DNA of 64,000 bases from Beta vulgaris subsp. vulgaris (GCF_026745355.1 NC_079207.1:11599625-11663624), one strand, 5' to 3'; positions 1-13,100 are shown, counted from the first letter of the stretch. Made by a program: numbers and translations. Notes: generated by a model not told the origin, from the letters alone.

Positions 1-204
1 TCCTTCTAGTATTTCTAAGACATGTTTTGAAAGTGCCAACTAGTATTTACCGAGCGATGCCTCGTGGTTTTCCTGTGCTACAATGTAGTAGTAGTTAAAT
101 AAGTCATCTCATACTCATTTAAAAAGTTATGTAATTCATTATATGGATTTTGAAAGTTCTCTTTTCATACATCATCATTAATTTTGATTAAATAAGCAAT
201 AATA

Positions 205-285
205 GTATAGTGGAGTGATGGTTGTATCTCTTTCCTTCATACTTGAGGTTGTGGGTTCGAATGTTCACGTATGCTTTTTTTTTTT
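205..285 (+). repeat. possible tRNA-derived SINE fragment
   Basis: A stretch resembling a split RNA polymerase III promoter: a box-A-like TAGTGGAGTGATGG is followed about 45 bases later by a box-B-like GGGTTCGAATGTTC, then a long T run. It does not fold as a tRNA. A SINE head is the best reading, but only one copy is visible and there is no clear tail. Confidence 0.3.
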
Positions 286-564
286 TTACTATATGAGAAA
301 GACATGGATAGAATGTTACTCAATAAGGGATGGTGACACATAGCACATATACGTTCTAAAGAACGTTTCTCAATATATTAGACGAGGATGCGACCTAGGC
401 TAAATTTTGTTTATAGTATTATTGTAAATATATAAGGGTAGTATTGTAGTGGTCATACATAATTAATTTTAATGAACATATGCAAATTTATTTATTTTTA
501 AAGATGCAAGGGATATGTTTAATAACACTAACTAATTACAACACATATTTGTAATTTTGTGGAA

Positions 565-655
565 ACATGGATCATTAAGAGACGTTAGATCAGATGGTGA
601 TTCTTTGAAAACCCTTACATAAGGTCAGGGGTTCGAGCCCAGACTTCAGCATATT
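565..655 (+). repeat. possible second tRNA-derived SINE fragment
   Basis: TTAGATCAGATGGTGA (box-A-like) and GGGGTTCGAGCCC (box-B-like) lie about 35 bases apart in a segment with no ORF. No cloverleaf forms. The rest of the first 1.1 kb is AT-rich intergenic sequence. An inverted pair of CACGTG-type G-box cores lies at about 701-740 with no gene obviously attached. Confidence 0.3.
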
Positions 656-3600
656 TATTTTTTAAATAATGACCACTTGACTTTGTTGGTTAACAGACAC
701 GTGGCAAAATTCTGGTGGCAGGAGAAGGGTGCCACGTGACGCATAGACGTTGTTCCGCACGCCTTTTAATATATTTGTATAGATTTATTTGAATTTTGTA
801 TTTGCTATATGTATTGGTATTTCCTTTTTTTATAATTTATGTATTTGTACTTAGCTTCTTGTGGTACCAAAAAGAGTTATATTTAAAGAATTCTCGATCC
901 ACTTTATATAGAAGATCACCTTGGTCCTATTAGAGTACATAATAGACTGTAACTATTTGAGGTTGAGCATCCTTCAAATAGGAGGGACCTCAACATTGAT
1001 AGCTTTGCTTGTATTGCTTCAGTTTAGTCCAAATATGGATTTATAACTTCGATCGAACAACCTTGTTCCTAAACCTTTAGCTCTCTACGTTTTTTGATAC
1101 TTAAAAAGACAATAATATATGAGGGTTGAGATTTCAATCTAAATAATCAAGAGGTGTTTCGAAATATCTATTTTAGGAAAAAAAAAAGTGGGACGAAAAC
1201 TTCGAGGTACTCAGATTGCTTTGCATGAAAATCCTACCTCCCCGTTCCTTCAAAATCTTGAGTCCGACTTAGAAATGGAGTTGTTAGAAATCCTAGAGCA
1301 AGAAAAGTGACTTTGGTACATGAAGTGTAGGGTTAAGTGGCTATCCGAGGGAAAGAGAAACACGGCTTTCTTTCATAAAAGTGTCACTCATCGCCGTAGC
1401 ACCTCTAGGATCTTTTATATTATGAAGGAGTGTGGTGAAGAGTTGGATATTATGGAGCAAATTAGGGATCACATTTGTTTCGCCTTCAAAACCTTATACG
1501 AAACTGATCTCTCTCTCTCTCTCTCGATTCGCCACTAGGTGTTCGTGGATGGTAATATTAATATTGCCTACCTTCCCACTCCTCAAGAGATTTAGTGTGT
1601 CTTTTCTCTATGAAACCTTTAAAGGCGCTCGAGTCTGACGGTTTCACCCAATCTTCTTCGAAACCAAATGGAATCTTATAGGGAGAATATATGTGAGGAA
1701 GTCCAAACTCGGTTTAATCTTAGGTCAATTTTGAAAAGTCTTTGTCATGCCCTAATTTGCCTAATTCCTAAGCAAGCAGTTCCCGAAACGGTGAAGCATT
1801 TGAGACCGATTAGTCTTTGTAATAGTCTTTATAAGCTGCTCACAAAAATCATTGTCATCAATTGGCTCAAACCTCTTATCCCGGAGTGGATATCCCACAA
1901 CCAAAATAGTTTCATAAAGGGTAAGGGCCGGAGATTAATCATGTTGTAGCTTCCGTAATCCTACACTCCATGCACAAGAAAAAAAGGAAAGCAGGGTGGT
2001 TCGCAGTAAAAGTTGACTTAGAAAAGGCTTACGATACAATGGAATGGAGTTTTGTGAGGAAATGTCTCGGTATGTATGACTTGGACGATGCATCTGTTGA
2101 GCTCATTATGGATTGTGTTTCTAAGGCTTCGTCTTTTGTTCTCGTTAATTGTCAAAAAAACTGACTCGTTCAACCATTCTCACGGTCTTTGACAAGGTGA
2201 CCCTATGTCCCACATCTTTTCAACATGTGCTTGGAGTATTTGACTACCCTCATTAATCAATCTTGTGAAGATCATGTTTCGACCCTGTTTTGGGTTGGCC
2301 GAAAAAGAGTTAAGGTTTCGCATCTTCTATTTGCTAATGATCTGTTACTGTTTGGGAAAGTTGATGAAAACACAGCTTTTGCGGTAAGGGATGTGTTAGA
2401 TGAATTTAGTAAACTCTCAAGCCAAAATATTTAATGAGAATAAGAGTAGACTTGTGTTCTCCCCTAATACTCGAGTTGAACTAAAAGAATTGTTCCATAA
2501 CACAATTAACGTGCATGCTTCGGAAAACTTGGGGACATATTGAGGCCTTCTAGTCTCCCATAAGTGCCCAAAGAGAAGTGAAGTTCAGTTTGTGGTGGGA
2601 AAAGTTAGGAACAAGCTAGCTAGTTGGAAATAGGCTACTCTGTCAAGGGCTAGTAGACTTGTCCTTATTACTTCTACCCTAAATACAATCCCTAATTACT
2701 ATATGCAGGCTAATTTCTTTTCCACTTCTACCCTTGATGATCTTGATAGAATCTGCAATAACTTTTTGTGGGGCTCCAAAGAAGGGGAAAATCGCTTACA
2801 ATTAGTCTCAAAGAATGCTTTCTTTCTCCCAAAAGAAAAGAGGGGGGGGGGCTAGGGATTCGGAGCCATCTCACTCTTAAGGCCAAGTTGGGTTGGAAAA
2901 TGTGTCAAGACCCTCCGAATCTAGCTAAAGTACTGTCCAAATGTATCCATAATAATGCCATAACAAAGTTTCAGAAATGATCAAGGATTTGGCAAAGCAT
3001 TGGTAAGGGGTGGTCTATTCTAGAATCTAGTTGTCATTGAAATTTAGGAAATGGGCCGTTAGTCTCCTTTTGGCATGATAATTGGCTAGGGGTGTGTGTC
3101 CTACTAGGAGCTTTGTTTCCGTCCCTATGAACTATAATGAAATGAATGCCTCAGTGAGGGAGTGTTGGCATTCGGGTGATTGGAATGGGATCTCTTTCTC
3201 CCTTGACCTTCCCATGCACATATCTCAAAGAATTTTAAACTTTGACTGGCACCCCTCTGACGAACCTGATCAACAATTCTCCTCCTTCGTTAAAAACCAA
3301 ATGTTCTCCCATAAGCAAGCTTTCACCACATCACTGTCTCGAACCAAGAGAAGGTGAAAGATATCTCTGGGTTTGGGATGGTAGACATCCATCGAAACTG
3401 ACATTTTTTCTTTGGTTGATTTGGTGGGATAGACTCCCCCACTTAGCCCCTTCTCTTTCTTAGAAACAATGTGTCGAATCCAACGTGCAACTTGTGTGAC
3501 TCCTTTGATGAAATTGTAATCCATATGTTAAGAGATTGTGAGTATGCTTCGAACATTTGGGCCCTTATTCCCATAGATATCACTGTAGAGATTAATGATA

Positions 3601-3956
3601 AGGATTTATGGTTCAAGCTCAACCTTGGGAATAATGAATATGTGCAGGGGCTAAAATGGCGAGATCCTTTTCCCTTCGTTTGCTATGAAATTTGGGTTTG
3701 CCGAAATAAGATGTTGTTTGAAGGTATCCCTCATCCACCCCTCGATGTGAGCCTAAAAAAGCCACCTTCGCTGTTTGGGAATATACATCATCGCAAAGCA
3801 TCTCCCCTTCCCCAAATGACACAATTATATGATCTATATCCCTCCCTACTGATTTGGCTTGTGTCCGTATAGATGCGTCCTTCACTAACCGTTTTGAGCC
3901 TTCAGGTTTTGGAGGTTGTATTCGCAACTCTCACGGGCACTGGATTAATGGGTTTC

Positions 3957-4104
3957 TGTTAGGAGTATTGGGCCATAGCCCATTAGGTTAAGTTGTGTTA
4001 CGTTAAATTTATGTTATGTTTCTCTATATAAAGGGTTGTAATCTTTATGATATGAAACAAGCAATAATAACATCATATTATTCTCTCTGTTCACTAATTT
4101 ATCA
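3957..4104 (+). repeat. 5' LTR of the TRIM
   Basis: Begins TGTTAGG, contains a CTATATAAAG promoter-like TATA motif at 4023-4032, and ends TTTATCA directly before the primer-binding site. Confidence 0.75.
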
Positions 4105-4874
4105 TGGTATCAAGAGCAGGTTAAGTTCTTGGGATCTCTCAATTTTTTTTCTTCTTTCTCCCGCCGGTGGGTGGTGACTGATTAATTAACCCCACCGGCA
4201 GGATATTTCGCAGTGCTCTTCTGCTGTGCTTTTATATCTGACCTTCTTAATCATTTTTTTTTCCAAAAAAAAAAAACAAAAACTTCATACGGAATTCCTT
4301 CTCTGTCACTCATACGGAATTCCCAAGGCAAGGCAAGGCTCATTCTTCAAATCTTCATTCTTTTGTCTCATGTGAGACTTATAATGGATCAATTAAAATA
4401 TTGATGTTGGTTTATTTTTTTTCCTGGGTGTGTTATTATTCTTTCTTTTCTTCAAAAATTTAGTGTTTTTTTGTTTGGTATTCTGTTCAGATCTGTTTCA
4501 AAACAGATCAGTTTCTTTCAAATTGTCGATGATGTTCATTCCATCGAAAATTTGTTCTTTGTTTCTGTGATGATGACCATTCCATCACAACTTTCACAAA
4601 AATTGGTTCTTTCGTCTCAATTTCAGATTTTCAAAACAGATTGTGAGACTTATTTCGGCTCTCCGTGTGTCATGAGACATGGATTTTATCTGAAGCGGCT
4701 CTCCATGTGTCGTGCGACATGGATTTATGGGTTCTCCTTGTACCTTGAGACGAGGTTTCTTCCTTGAAGAATTGAAGATTTGAAGAATAATTGAAGAATT
4801 TGAGTTTTTTTTCCTAATAATTGTGATTGTCCAATCGTAACGTTCGTGTTACTGCCGTTACGATTGCGGGAGGG

Positions 4875-5002
4875 TGTTAGGAGTATTGGGCCATAGCCCA
4901 TTAGGTTAAGTTGTGTTAGGTTAAATTTATGTTATGTTTCTCTATATAAAGGGTTGTAATCTTTATGATATGAAACAAGCAATAATAACATCATATTATT
5001 CT
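4875..5002 (+). repeat. 3' LTR of the TRIM, truncated
   Basis: Matches the first 128 bases of the 5' LTR with about one mismatch, then passes straight into LINE sequence. The last 20 bases of the LTR are missing. Confidence 0.75.
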
Positions 5003-5395
5003 GATTATACTTTGGATGCTCTTATGGCTGAAATTCTTGCAATAACTATGGCTTACCCTTGGCAAAAAGTGAATTTGTGGACAATGTTATGGTTTGCTCG
5101 GATTGCAAGCAAGCTATTCCTTTTAATTGATCAGTATAGTGATTTTAATGATGTATATACAAATATCTTGAAAAATTGTAGGGAGTCCAAACAGGAGTTC
5201 AAGGCTGTGAAATGCGTGTTTTGATGTGGGAGCATAATCGGGTTGCTGATGCGTTGGCAAAGGAATGCCGAAGGAACCATTTACAAGTTTATTATATTAG
5301 GGAGCTTCCTATTTCCCCTCTTTATTGTAATGAACTTATTAGAATGGATTATTGTAATGGGTTTTTCAAGCCCGTAACTTGAAAACTTTGCTAAT

Positions 5396-6136
5396 ATTAT
5401 GTCGTCTTAACCAAAAAAACTAATAATGTTTTTCGCAATTTTTTATCTTAGTACCACACATATTGGACCTTTTACACTTATACAATTTCCAAACTTATTT
5501 TAACAATTAGAGTATCTTTTAACAAAAAATAAAATAATCGAAAATAATGAATTTTAAATTTTGATCATCAAACGTAAAAAATTGTTATGTACTCATGGTC
5601 ATTTATATACTAACTCATATTTTCTCGTTTCTCCTCATGGAAATAAGGTTTCATCAAACCACACTACCTAGCAATCTAGCATGAGTAATTGAGTAAACTA
5701 CTTCCTTTTTGGCCTATAGACTATTCACTATAGTCGTAATTGAATGTTGAAGATGCTACCGTGCGGCATGAAAATCGCTTAGACTAATTTTTAAGATGCA
5801 TCATCGGGGAATCTACTCTAAGGCCAATTGCTACAGAAATGTGTTGACATGCATGTGCATTTATAACATACCTTGTGAGCTGAAGTAATGCTTAAGTAAT
5901 AAGTATATCAATTTCAACTTTTCATTTTTATAAAAACCAAAATTGATAAATTTGGGCGTGGATCTCAATTCTAAACACCTTTTTGCTGTTGACTTTGCAT
6001 CTTGGAGTAATATCTAATAACTTTCTCTCAGACTTCCGACAGAAGAAAATGGACGGTCTTCACTCTTCATCGATGACAACAATCTGTATCACTAGATTTA
6101 AAATTAGCCCCATCCAACTGAACACGGTTAGATTTA
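5396..6136. other. AT-rich intergenic stretch, nothing recognised
   Basis: No coding potential and no repeat structure that I can support between the LINE tail and the next MITE. Confidence 0.5.
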
Positions 6137-6397
6137 CTTGCTCCGGATTTCAAAATAGTTGCACCGTTTGCTTTTTCATATTTATCAAGAGGCTCTTTTT
6201 GAACGTTAATATCTCTAATTGCATATAAATAGAAATTATAAGAAGTTGATACTTAAAATCGTCGTATTGAGACGAATTTAACAAGATTCCACTTGACTAT
6301 ATTTTTTCATATATAATGGTGAGGAAATTATTGTCAAAGTTGATTCATAAATAATAACCAAATGTCAAATGGTGCAACTATTTTGAAACGGATGAAG
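6137..6397. mobile_element. Stowaway-like MITE
   Basis: The terminal inverted repeats share the core TTTCAAAATAGTTGCACC near the left end and its complement near the right end. They lie next to Stowaway-type CTCCG/CGGATG tips and are flanked by TA on both sides. There is no coding capacity. Confidence 0.65.
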
Positions 6398-6428
6398 TAT
6401 ATTATATTATCTCTGTTTTTTTTACAAC

Positions 6429-6508
6429 AATTGTCTATTTGTACAAATATTAAGAAAGAGAAGAGAGATAAAAATCTTACCTAATTGCCCATGTTTTTCT
6501 TGCACGTA
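6429..6508. repeat. left copy of an 80-bp direct repeat flanking a TIR element
   Basis: An 80-bp segment starting AATTGTCTATTTGTAC and ending TTGCACGTA is repeated exactly at 7848-7927, on the other side of the 6510-7845 element. Confidence 0.85.
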
Positions 6509-6509
6509 C

Positions 6510-7092
6510 GGGTGCGTTCTATTCAACTTATTGGACCTGAACTTATTGGAACTTATCTGAACTGAACTTATTGAACCTGAACTGAACTTATTGGAACTTA
6601 TTAAACCTGATTGGACCTGATTCAACTTATTGGACCTGATTGAACCTGATTGGAACTTATTGGACCTGATTGAACCTGATTGACCTTATTGGACCTTATT
6701 GGAACTTATTGACCCTGATTGAAACTTATTAGACCTTATTGGACCTGATTGAAACTTATTAGACCTTATTGAACCTGATTGAACTTTTTGACCTTATTAG
6801 ACAAAAACATTGACCATGAATAACATAAATATTATCACTAACGTAAATACTACCCCTCAAAATTTTTTATGGAATAATAATTATTATAATTCGTCCTTTA
6901 AAAAATAATGATTATTAATTATCTCTTATGATAATTAATTTAACAAAAAAATTACTATTTATATATTTGCCTATACATAACTTTCATCACTAATATATCT
7001 AATAGTGTTGTTTTAATTTTATAAAACACTAGTAGAAAATCAAAAAATTAATAATCATTATTATTATTGTTAACCTTAATTATTATTATGTA

Positions 7093-7131
<39 letters not shown>

Positions 7132-7154
7132 TTAACCTTAATTATTATTATGTA

Positions 7155-7185
<31 letters not shown>

Positions 7186-7845
7186 TATATAATATTATTA
7201 TTATTATATTATTATTATTATTATTATTGTTAACCTTAATTATTTGACCATGATTATAATATTATTCAATAGCAATATGAATAATCAAATAATAGACAAT
7301 AATACAAGTATAATACTATACATTGTGGTACTTTAATAAAAAATTCTAATAATAACATAATCAGCTAATAGTTAATATGAATAATAAAATAATAGCATAA
7401 TACAAATAAATAATAAAATAATAGACATAATCAAATAAATAATAAAAATAGACACTAATACAAGTATAATACTATATAATCATTGTGGTACTTTAATTAA
7501 AATTCTAATAATAACATAATCCGCTAATAGTGATATGAAATTATGAATAACAAAATAGTGGAAATAATACAAATGTTTATTAAACATTGACTATTTGGAC
7601 CTTATTGGACCTTATTAGACCTGATTGGAACTTATTGACCTTATTAGACCTGATTGGAACTTATTGCACCTGATTGGAACTTATTGCACCTGATTGGAAC
7701 TTATTGCACCTGATTGGAACTTATTGGACCTTATTAGACCTTATTGGAACTTATTGCACTTATTAGACCTTATTGCAACTTATCTGAACTTATTTGAACT
7801 TATTGGACCTGAAACTTAATTTTTTAAGTTGAACAGAACGCACCC
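6510..7845. mobile_element. Tourist-like TIR element expanded by minisatellite and (TTA)n
   Basis: It starts GGGTGCGTTCT and ends AGAACGCACCC, with inverted repeats of about 20 bp. Inside each end are hundreds of bases of degenerate repeats of the type TTGGACCTGATTGAACTTA. The middle (about 6840-7580) is AT-rich with (ATT)n runs. The tips and the GAACTGAA-type filler resemble the short Tourist-like elements at 28633 and 31949. Those sit in TTA duplications, whereas this one is flanked by the 80-bp repeat instead. Confidence 0.7.
7080..7230. repeat. (ATT)n microsatellite inside the TIR element
   Basis: Long runs of ATT/TTA trinucleotides, with a duplicated block TTAACCTTAATTATTATTA. Confidence 0.9.
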
Positions 7846-7847
7846 AA

Positions 7848-7927
7848 AATTGTCTATTTGTACAAATATTAAGAAAGAGAAGAGAGATAAAAATCTTACC
7901 TAATTGCCCATGTTTTTCTTGCACGTA
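7848..7927. repeat. right copy of the 80-bp direct repeat
   Basis: Exact copy of 6429-6508. Confidence 0.85.
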
Positions 7928-8391
7928 GTATAAGTAAAATGAGAATAAAATGATTAAATTACCCCAAAATTTTTACCAATAAAGAAAATAATACATTTAA
8001 ATAAAAACACATAAAATAAGAAAGAGATAAAATATTTTTTTTAAAAAAAAAAAACAAAGGGAAATCAGATTAGATTAAACATAAAGCGTTCATTACAACC
8101 AAGATAAAAATATTTCATAAACATGAAATATTTAACCAAATTATGGTCCAAAAGTCAATATGACTAAAGTTCATCTTGGGCCACTAGCACGTCTTTTTTT
8201 GAGGGGTTGGACCGTTTGACACTGGGACGTTTGTTTACGTTGTGAGATGATGGTATAGACTATAGTAGCCTAGTAGGCTTCAATTTGCTGGATATCGACC
8301 CAAAAGTCTGTCTGCCATACCATTGGTCCAATGGATAAACACCTTTGTTTTATTTTTTTTTACCCGAGCCTGGTGGTGTGTCATAGAAAAT

Positions 8392-8942
8392 TATGGGGTA
8401 AGTGTTGTGCGAAATTCCAGAGTCCAATTCAATTAAGTTCAGATTGGACTGAACTGAAACATGTTTAGAATATATTCGAATTCAAATTTTCGAGTCTGAT
8501 TATTTTCGGATTTGGACTAATTTATTTGGAGTCCAATAAGTCCAATCCAATTCAAATAATATTTTTATTGAATATATGTATATATTAAAAAAATCTTTAA
8601 CATTATTTAACATCTTTAATAAAAAAATCTTTATTGAATATATGTAATATTTTGCATTACATAACTTACTTTGTATAATGGATGTAATTAGTCCAATTTT
8701 TCAATTTTCAATTTTCAATTATTCAATCATGAGAAAAAATTATTAACCTAAATTGGAAAAAAAATTATTATATTATATAGTAATCTGACTGGATTAGACT
8801 ACACTTGGACTCAAGAAAAAAATTTCAAACTAGACTGGACTAGACTCAAAAAAGTATGAATTGGATTTTGACTCAATTTCTCGAGTCCAAAAAAATTTGG
8901 ACTAAATTTAGATTTGACGAAGTCCATCCACTTACACCCCTA
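8392..8942. mobile_element. non-autonomous hAT element
   Basis: It begins TATGGGGTAAGTG and ends CACTTACACCCCTA (imperfect inverted ends), flanked on both sides by the 8-bp duplication TAGAAAAT (8384-8391 and 8943-8950). The interior is AT-rich and repeats GGACT/AGTCC words. It has no transposase. Confidence 0.8.
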
Positions 8943-8950
8943 TAGAAAAT

Positions 8951-10166
8951 AGAGTAACTTCCTCGATTCCACATATTTGACGCATTTTTACAGGCGCGTG
9001 TGTACCAAATGCTACCAACTTTGACTAGTAGCTAAAACACCAGAAACTATTGGCATGGGTGCAGCGAGTGTCATAAATAATGTCGAATCTAACTTTCCTC
9101 GATACATGTTCACGTGACTTGAGCTTCTAATCAATGAAAAAAATAAGATAAATAAAAGAAATTGGGAAGAATGGAAAAAAATAACACGATTTCCCTATCA
9201 CCGACAAGAAAGTTAGCTTTGGCTTTATTTGTGACACTAGCTGCACTCAGGCTAATAGTTTGGGGTATTTTGGCTACTAGTCAATTGGTGGCGTTGGGTA
9301 CACCGATCCGCGCCATAGTTTATGATGTTGAGGCCAAATTTGCCTTTTTCAGACACACTTGTCAATGCAAAATTTTAATAATTAATTAATATTCTCTATT
9401 ATAATTACAAATAATAAAAATTATACTTTCAAATTACGTGTTGAGACAATTATAACAAGATTTCACATGATTAAAATTTTTCTTACGTAGAAATTACGAA
9501 ACACGACCAAAGTAGAGTATTAAAAGTTAAACTGCGTCCCACTATTTTGAAATATGTAGTATGCTAGATTCACTATGGTCCTAGACTCCTAGCCCTCTAG
9601 TTAGGGATATTAATTAGCCTATCTGATATTAATTTCAACTCAAAATTTTCTGAAGCCGAGGATAGCAAAATTTGATTCGAAAAGTTAGTGAGCAGACTCG
9701 TTGATGTTTTAGCTATATTATAGAAATAAAATGAAAAGTAATTGTGCACAATACTTGTGAAAAGCTCAAAGTAGTATAAACATATATTTATACAATATAT
9801 GTACTATAAGTTTTTTTTTTAACTCAAATTGAGTTTTAAGATAAATTGAATTAGAAATTTAAGCTTGAAAAAACTCGACACTCGGCTCGAGCTCGAGTAA
9901 AAGTGTTACGAGCCGAGTCGAGCAACTCAAAGGCCGATAGTACTGACTATTGAGCAACAATTTCTCATCCTAGCAGTAAGGCAGATATCTCTCAGATCAT
10001 GTATTAATCTATGCTTGGAAATGTTTCTTGTTTTGCTCTTTCATGAGCAAACTAATGTTGAATACTTTTCATTATATTACAGCTGCTACACCGAGAGTTA
10101 AGGGACTCCGATTACACTTAATCCTCGACAATGAAGGGGGGAAAAGATCTATAAGCTCATAACTTA
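8951..10166. other. intergenic, no supported gene
   Basis: A 75-codon plus-strand ORF at 9162-9389 has a hydrophobic central stretch but no family that I recognise. Around 9865-9945 there are GC-rich inverted words built on CTCGAGCTCG, probably a decayed mobile-element end. I see nothing else here. Confidence 0.4.
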
Positions 10167-13100
10167 TCAAGTAAGCTTGGTGGATGTAGAGAGTTGACTT
10201 CTCTTTTGAGGAATACATAATCTGAAAATTCCTTTGAATTTCGTGTCTTCTTTCTCATCATCTTCATGCTGTTGGGTTGTTGATGCTGCTGCTAGCCCAG
10301 CCTTGGAACTCCTGTCAATAAAATATAATATGTACTAATCAAAAACTCAAATTAAGAGCTTGTTTCCCACCAAAGAGAGACGAGAAATTTGTATCGAACC
10401 CATACCAAATGGATTCATCAAAAATACTGATAGAGTATAGATCTAAGCTGATGGATGAGATTCAAACCCATGACCTTTTTGTCACGCTGGCTCTTGATAT
10501 GATATCAAAAGACCAACTCAACCAAAAGCTTATACTGATGGTTGAGGTCCCAGGATTAGATGTATACTCTATCAAATATGTATTTCTCACATGTTCAGTG
10601 CCATACAGAACAACTAAGTAGATTTACCAATATACCTCTTCCGCATATGTTTAGTACGATGGAGAATATTTGACGATCCAAAAATAGCCTTAAACTAATT
10701 AAAATGCATAATGAAATATATACCTTTGCTCGTTATAGGAGGATGACTTAGTGAAGACAGGAGTCTGAGGATGAAGGTAAGGGTGACCGGAGGCAGAAGC
10801 CGAGGAACCAGTGTGCTGATGATGAGCCATGGCCTCGACGATGGTGCCACTGAAGTATTCCTTATCTTCTGATTGTAAATTTCCAAATCGAGGATTCTCA
10901 GACATAAACCTTACCATCATCATATCTTCATCATATTCTTCCTTATTCACTACTTGATTATGATCATTATTATGTCGTTCATCTTCTTCTGCTCCTACTC
11001 CTTTTACTCTTAAGGGAATCACATTATTACTATTCGTACTCGAACCTCTAGTACTCAGCTGCTGTTTCAAGCACGGTATGAAACTATTCTTCATGCTGAA
11101 GTTGAAGTTTCTGTTGCTGCTGCTGCCCTTTCCCTTGTCCTTGACCTGAGGATCCCCAATTGCACCTCCTCCACATGCAATCAGGTGGAGGAGAACTGTA
11201 CTATTTCGAGTCAAGGAGGTGGAAACAGTTGGGTTCCCGTCCTCCTCTATTATTCTGTTAGTTTTCGCTGATTGCGTTGGTGGTACTGATGGTGGTTGTG
11301 GTGGCGGTGGCGGCTGTTTGTCTGAGTTTGTGGATGAGGTGGAGGGCAAGGAGTAGGACTCTTCTTGTTCCATTTCCATTGTTGGGTTTGGGTAAGGTGC
11401 ATTTGAGCTATTGCAACTTCCCTTCTCTTCTTCGTCATCCTCGTTATTGTCATTTTGTTCGGGATGCCTAGCCACTGCTACTTGGCTATAATTTTGCCCT
11501 TGATTTGTGCTAATTGATTTGTTCGTCAATCCAGTAGTTTTCGTATGATCACCTTTTTGCTGTTGCCTCCTTTTAATTTGTAACTCGTCTAATCTGATTT
11601 CTGTAATTCATTTTTAGAGGACTCATTAGTTGATCATGCATTCCAAATTATTATTCTTGTGTTAGGGTTGTGAGAGCGTAGCGGAAGCAAATTAAAGATG
11701 TAGAGATTGAGATAAATAAATAGAGTTGGAAATATGTGGCAAGAAAAGTAGTAAAAGATGGACACACAATTTAACGTGGGAAAAATCCTCAAATAGAGGC
11801 AAAAAACCCACGGACGACGAGTACCCAAAATCCACTATATGAAAATAGGAGAGTACAAGAACCCTAAATATTATTAGGGTGAGTAAGTACAAAAGTACAA
11901 TTAGGAAACTCTCACTATAATAAACTCGCTAGGAGTAATTACAAGAAATAGTGGAATAGTAATTTGTAAGGAGATTGTATACAAGGAGGGAGTATGTAGG
12001 AAGGCTTATAGATGTGTATGTGTATGGCTTCTTGTAGTGGATGTATTGATCTCCCAAAAATGGCATGTCCCCAAATGAATGTCCAACTTTGTATTTATAG
12101 TAGAAGTATGTCGGTGCTTTTGGTTAGAACATTGTCTAGATATTTCACATATGATGCCACATGATCCAAGTCTAGAATAATCTAGGTAATTATGTCCCTT
12201 GATTTAACCGACATCAAATTTGTAGTAACTCCAAGAGCTTATAAGTCATTTGCCAAAGAAGAACATTCTAGAGAAATATGCATTCCTCTTTAGCATCTAA
12301 GGTGGAGTTCTAGAAAATTACAATGGACTATTAAATTTGGGCCACTAAACCCAACATCTTGTGTCAAAATTATGTGAATGGGACTTTGTATAACAATTTA
12401 ATTGGGATTCTAGGATTGCATATAGCGATAAAAAGGATAAATACAGTCCAAAATGATAACTGACCAGAGAAGTCTCTCTCGGGTATGATTTCAGAGCCTT
12501 TGAGTACATATTCTGACCCCTCCGAAGCATATACGACATCATTCTCCGTCATGTCATTCCATACATATCCATTCTTATAGCTCCTACATATACCAATTCA
12601 CATCAACAATTTTATACGCTACATATATTGGTGCAAATTAAAATAGATTTGAATCACTACACAAATTATAGCCAAAAATGTTTTGTCTGAAATAAAAACA
12701 AAGCATAAAGAATAGCATAAAAGATCCCCTACAACTATTGTAAATCCGACGTGGTACAACTAAATCTTTCTCAATCAATCAAAATATTATAGAAGTTAAT
12801 TGTGTTTTTCATTGATTCCTAAACACCTAGACCTCATATTTTCACACGGCACAACAATTGCATCAGAAAACTCCCCACATAAATATTTTGTTATATAATT
12901 GTATATATGTAATGCACATTGTGTGTACCATTTTTCTAATGAGTAAATTATGTTAGATAATAGCTAGCACAAGATGTACCTTTTACAAGACCATGAATAT
13001 TGTGATAGACAAATGCTAGACCAATTGTGGAATACAGTAGGATTCGAAAAATAAAGGCAAGAAGAATATAACATATAAGTAACATATAAATCTATGCTTA

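Larger units (their letters stand above)
3957..5002 (+). mobile_element. TRIM-like short LTR element inserted in the LINE
   Basis: Two direct repeats (3957-4104 and 4875-5002) start TGTTAGGAGTATTGGGCC and are nearly identical. Directly after the first lies TGGTATCAAGAGCAGG (4105-4120), which resembles a primer-binding site for initiator tRNA-Met. A purine-rich GCGGGAGGG tract precedes the second repeat. The 770-bp interior has no gag or pol, so it cannot transpose alone; this is the layout of a terminal-repeat retrotransposon in miniature. The left LTR is 148 bp. The right copy stops 20 bp short, and LINE RNase H sequence resumes immediately. No target-site duplication can be matched, which fits loss of the right end. 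Confidence 0.8.
1140..5395 (+). mobile_element. decayed LINE (L1-type non-LTR retrotransposon), interrupted by a TRIM
   Basis: Fragments in all three plus frames follow the order of a plant LINE ORF2. A pre-RT segment (1320-1420, WLSEGKRNTAFFHKS) is followed by reverse transcriptase pieces (1740-1930, LRPISLCNSLYKLL; 1990-2160, VKVDLEKAYDTMEWSF). The catalytic box reads FANDLLLF at 2330-2350, so the second Asp of the usual FADD is lost. A zf-RVT cysteine/histidine segment (3471-3560) and an RNase H-like segment (3871-3956, resuming at 5003-5300, ending in NRVADALAKE) complete it. The upstream endonuclease domain is not recognisable, so the copy is 5'-truncated or too decayed. Many stops and frameshifts show it is dead. 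The RNase H segment is split by the 3957-5002 element. Confidence 0.9.

Noticed and set aside
205..652. Two box-B-like sites as tRNA genes
   Set aside because: No cloverleaf or acceptor pairing; at most SINE heads.
9162..9389. 75-codon ORF with hydrophobic stretch
   Set aside because: No homology recognised and no splice or promoter context; kept only as a note.
10409..10621. 70-codon plus-strand ORF
   Set aside because: It lies in SOSEKI intron 4 on the opposite strand and resembles no family.
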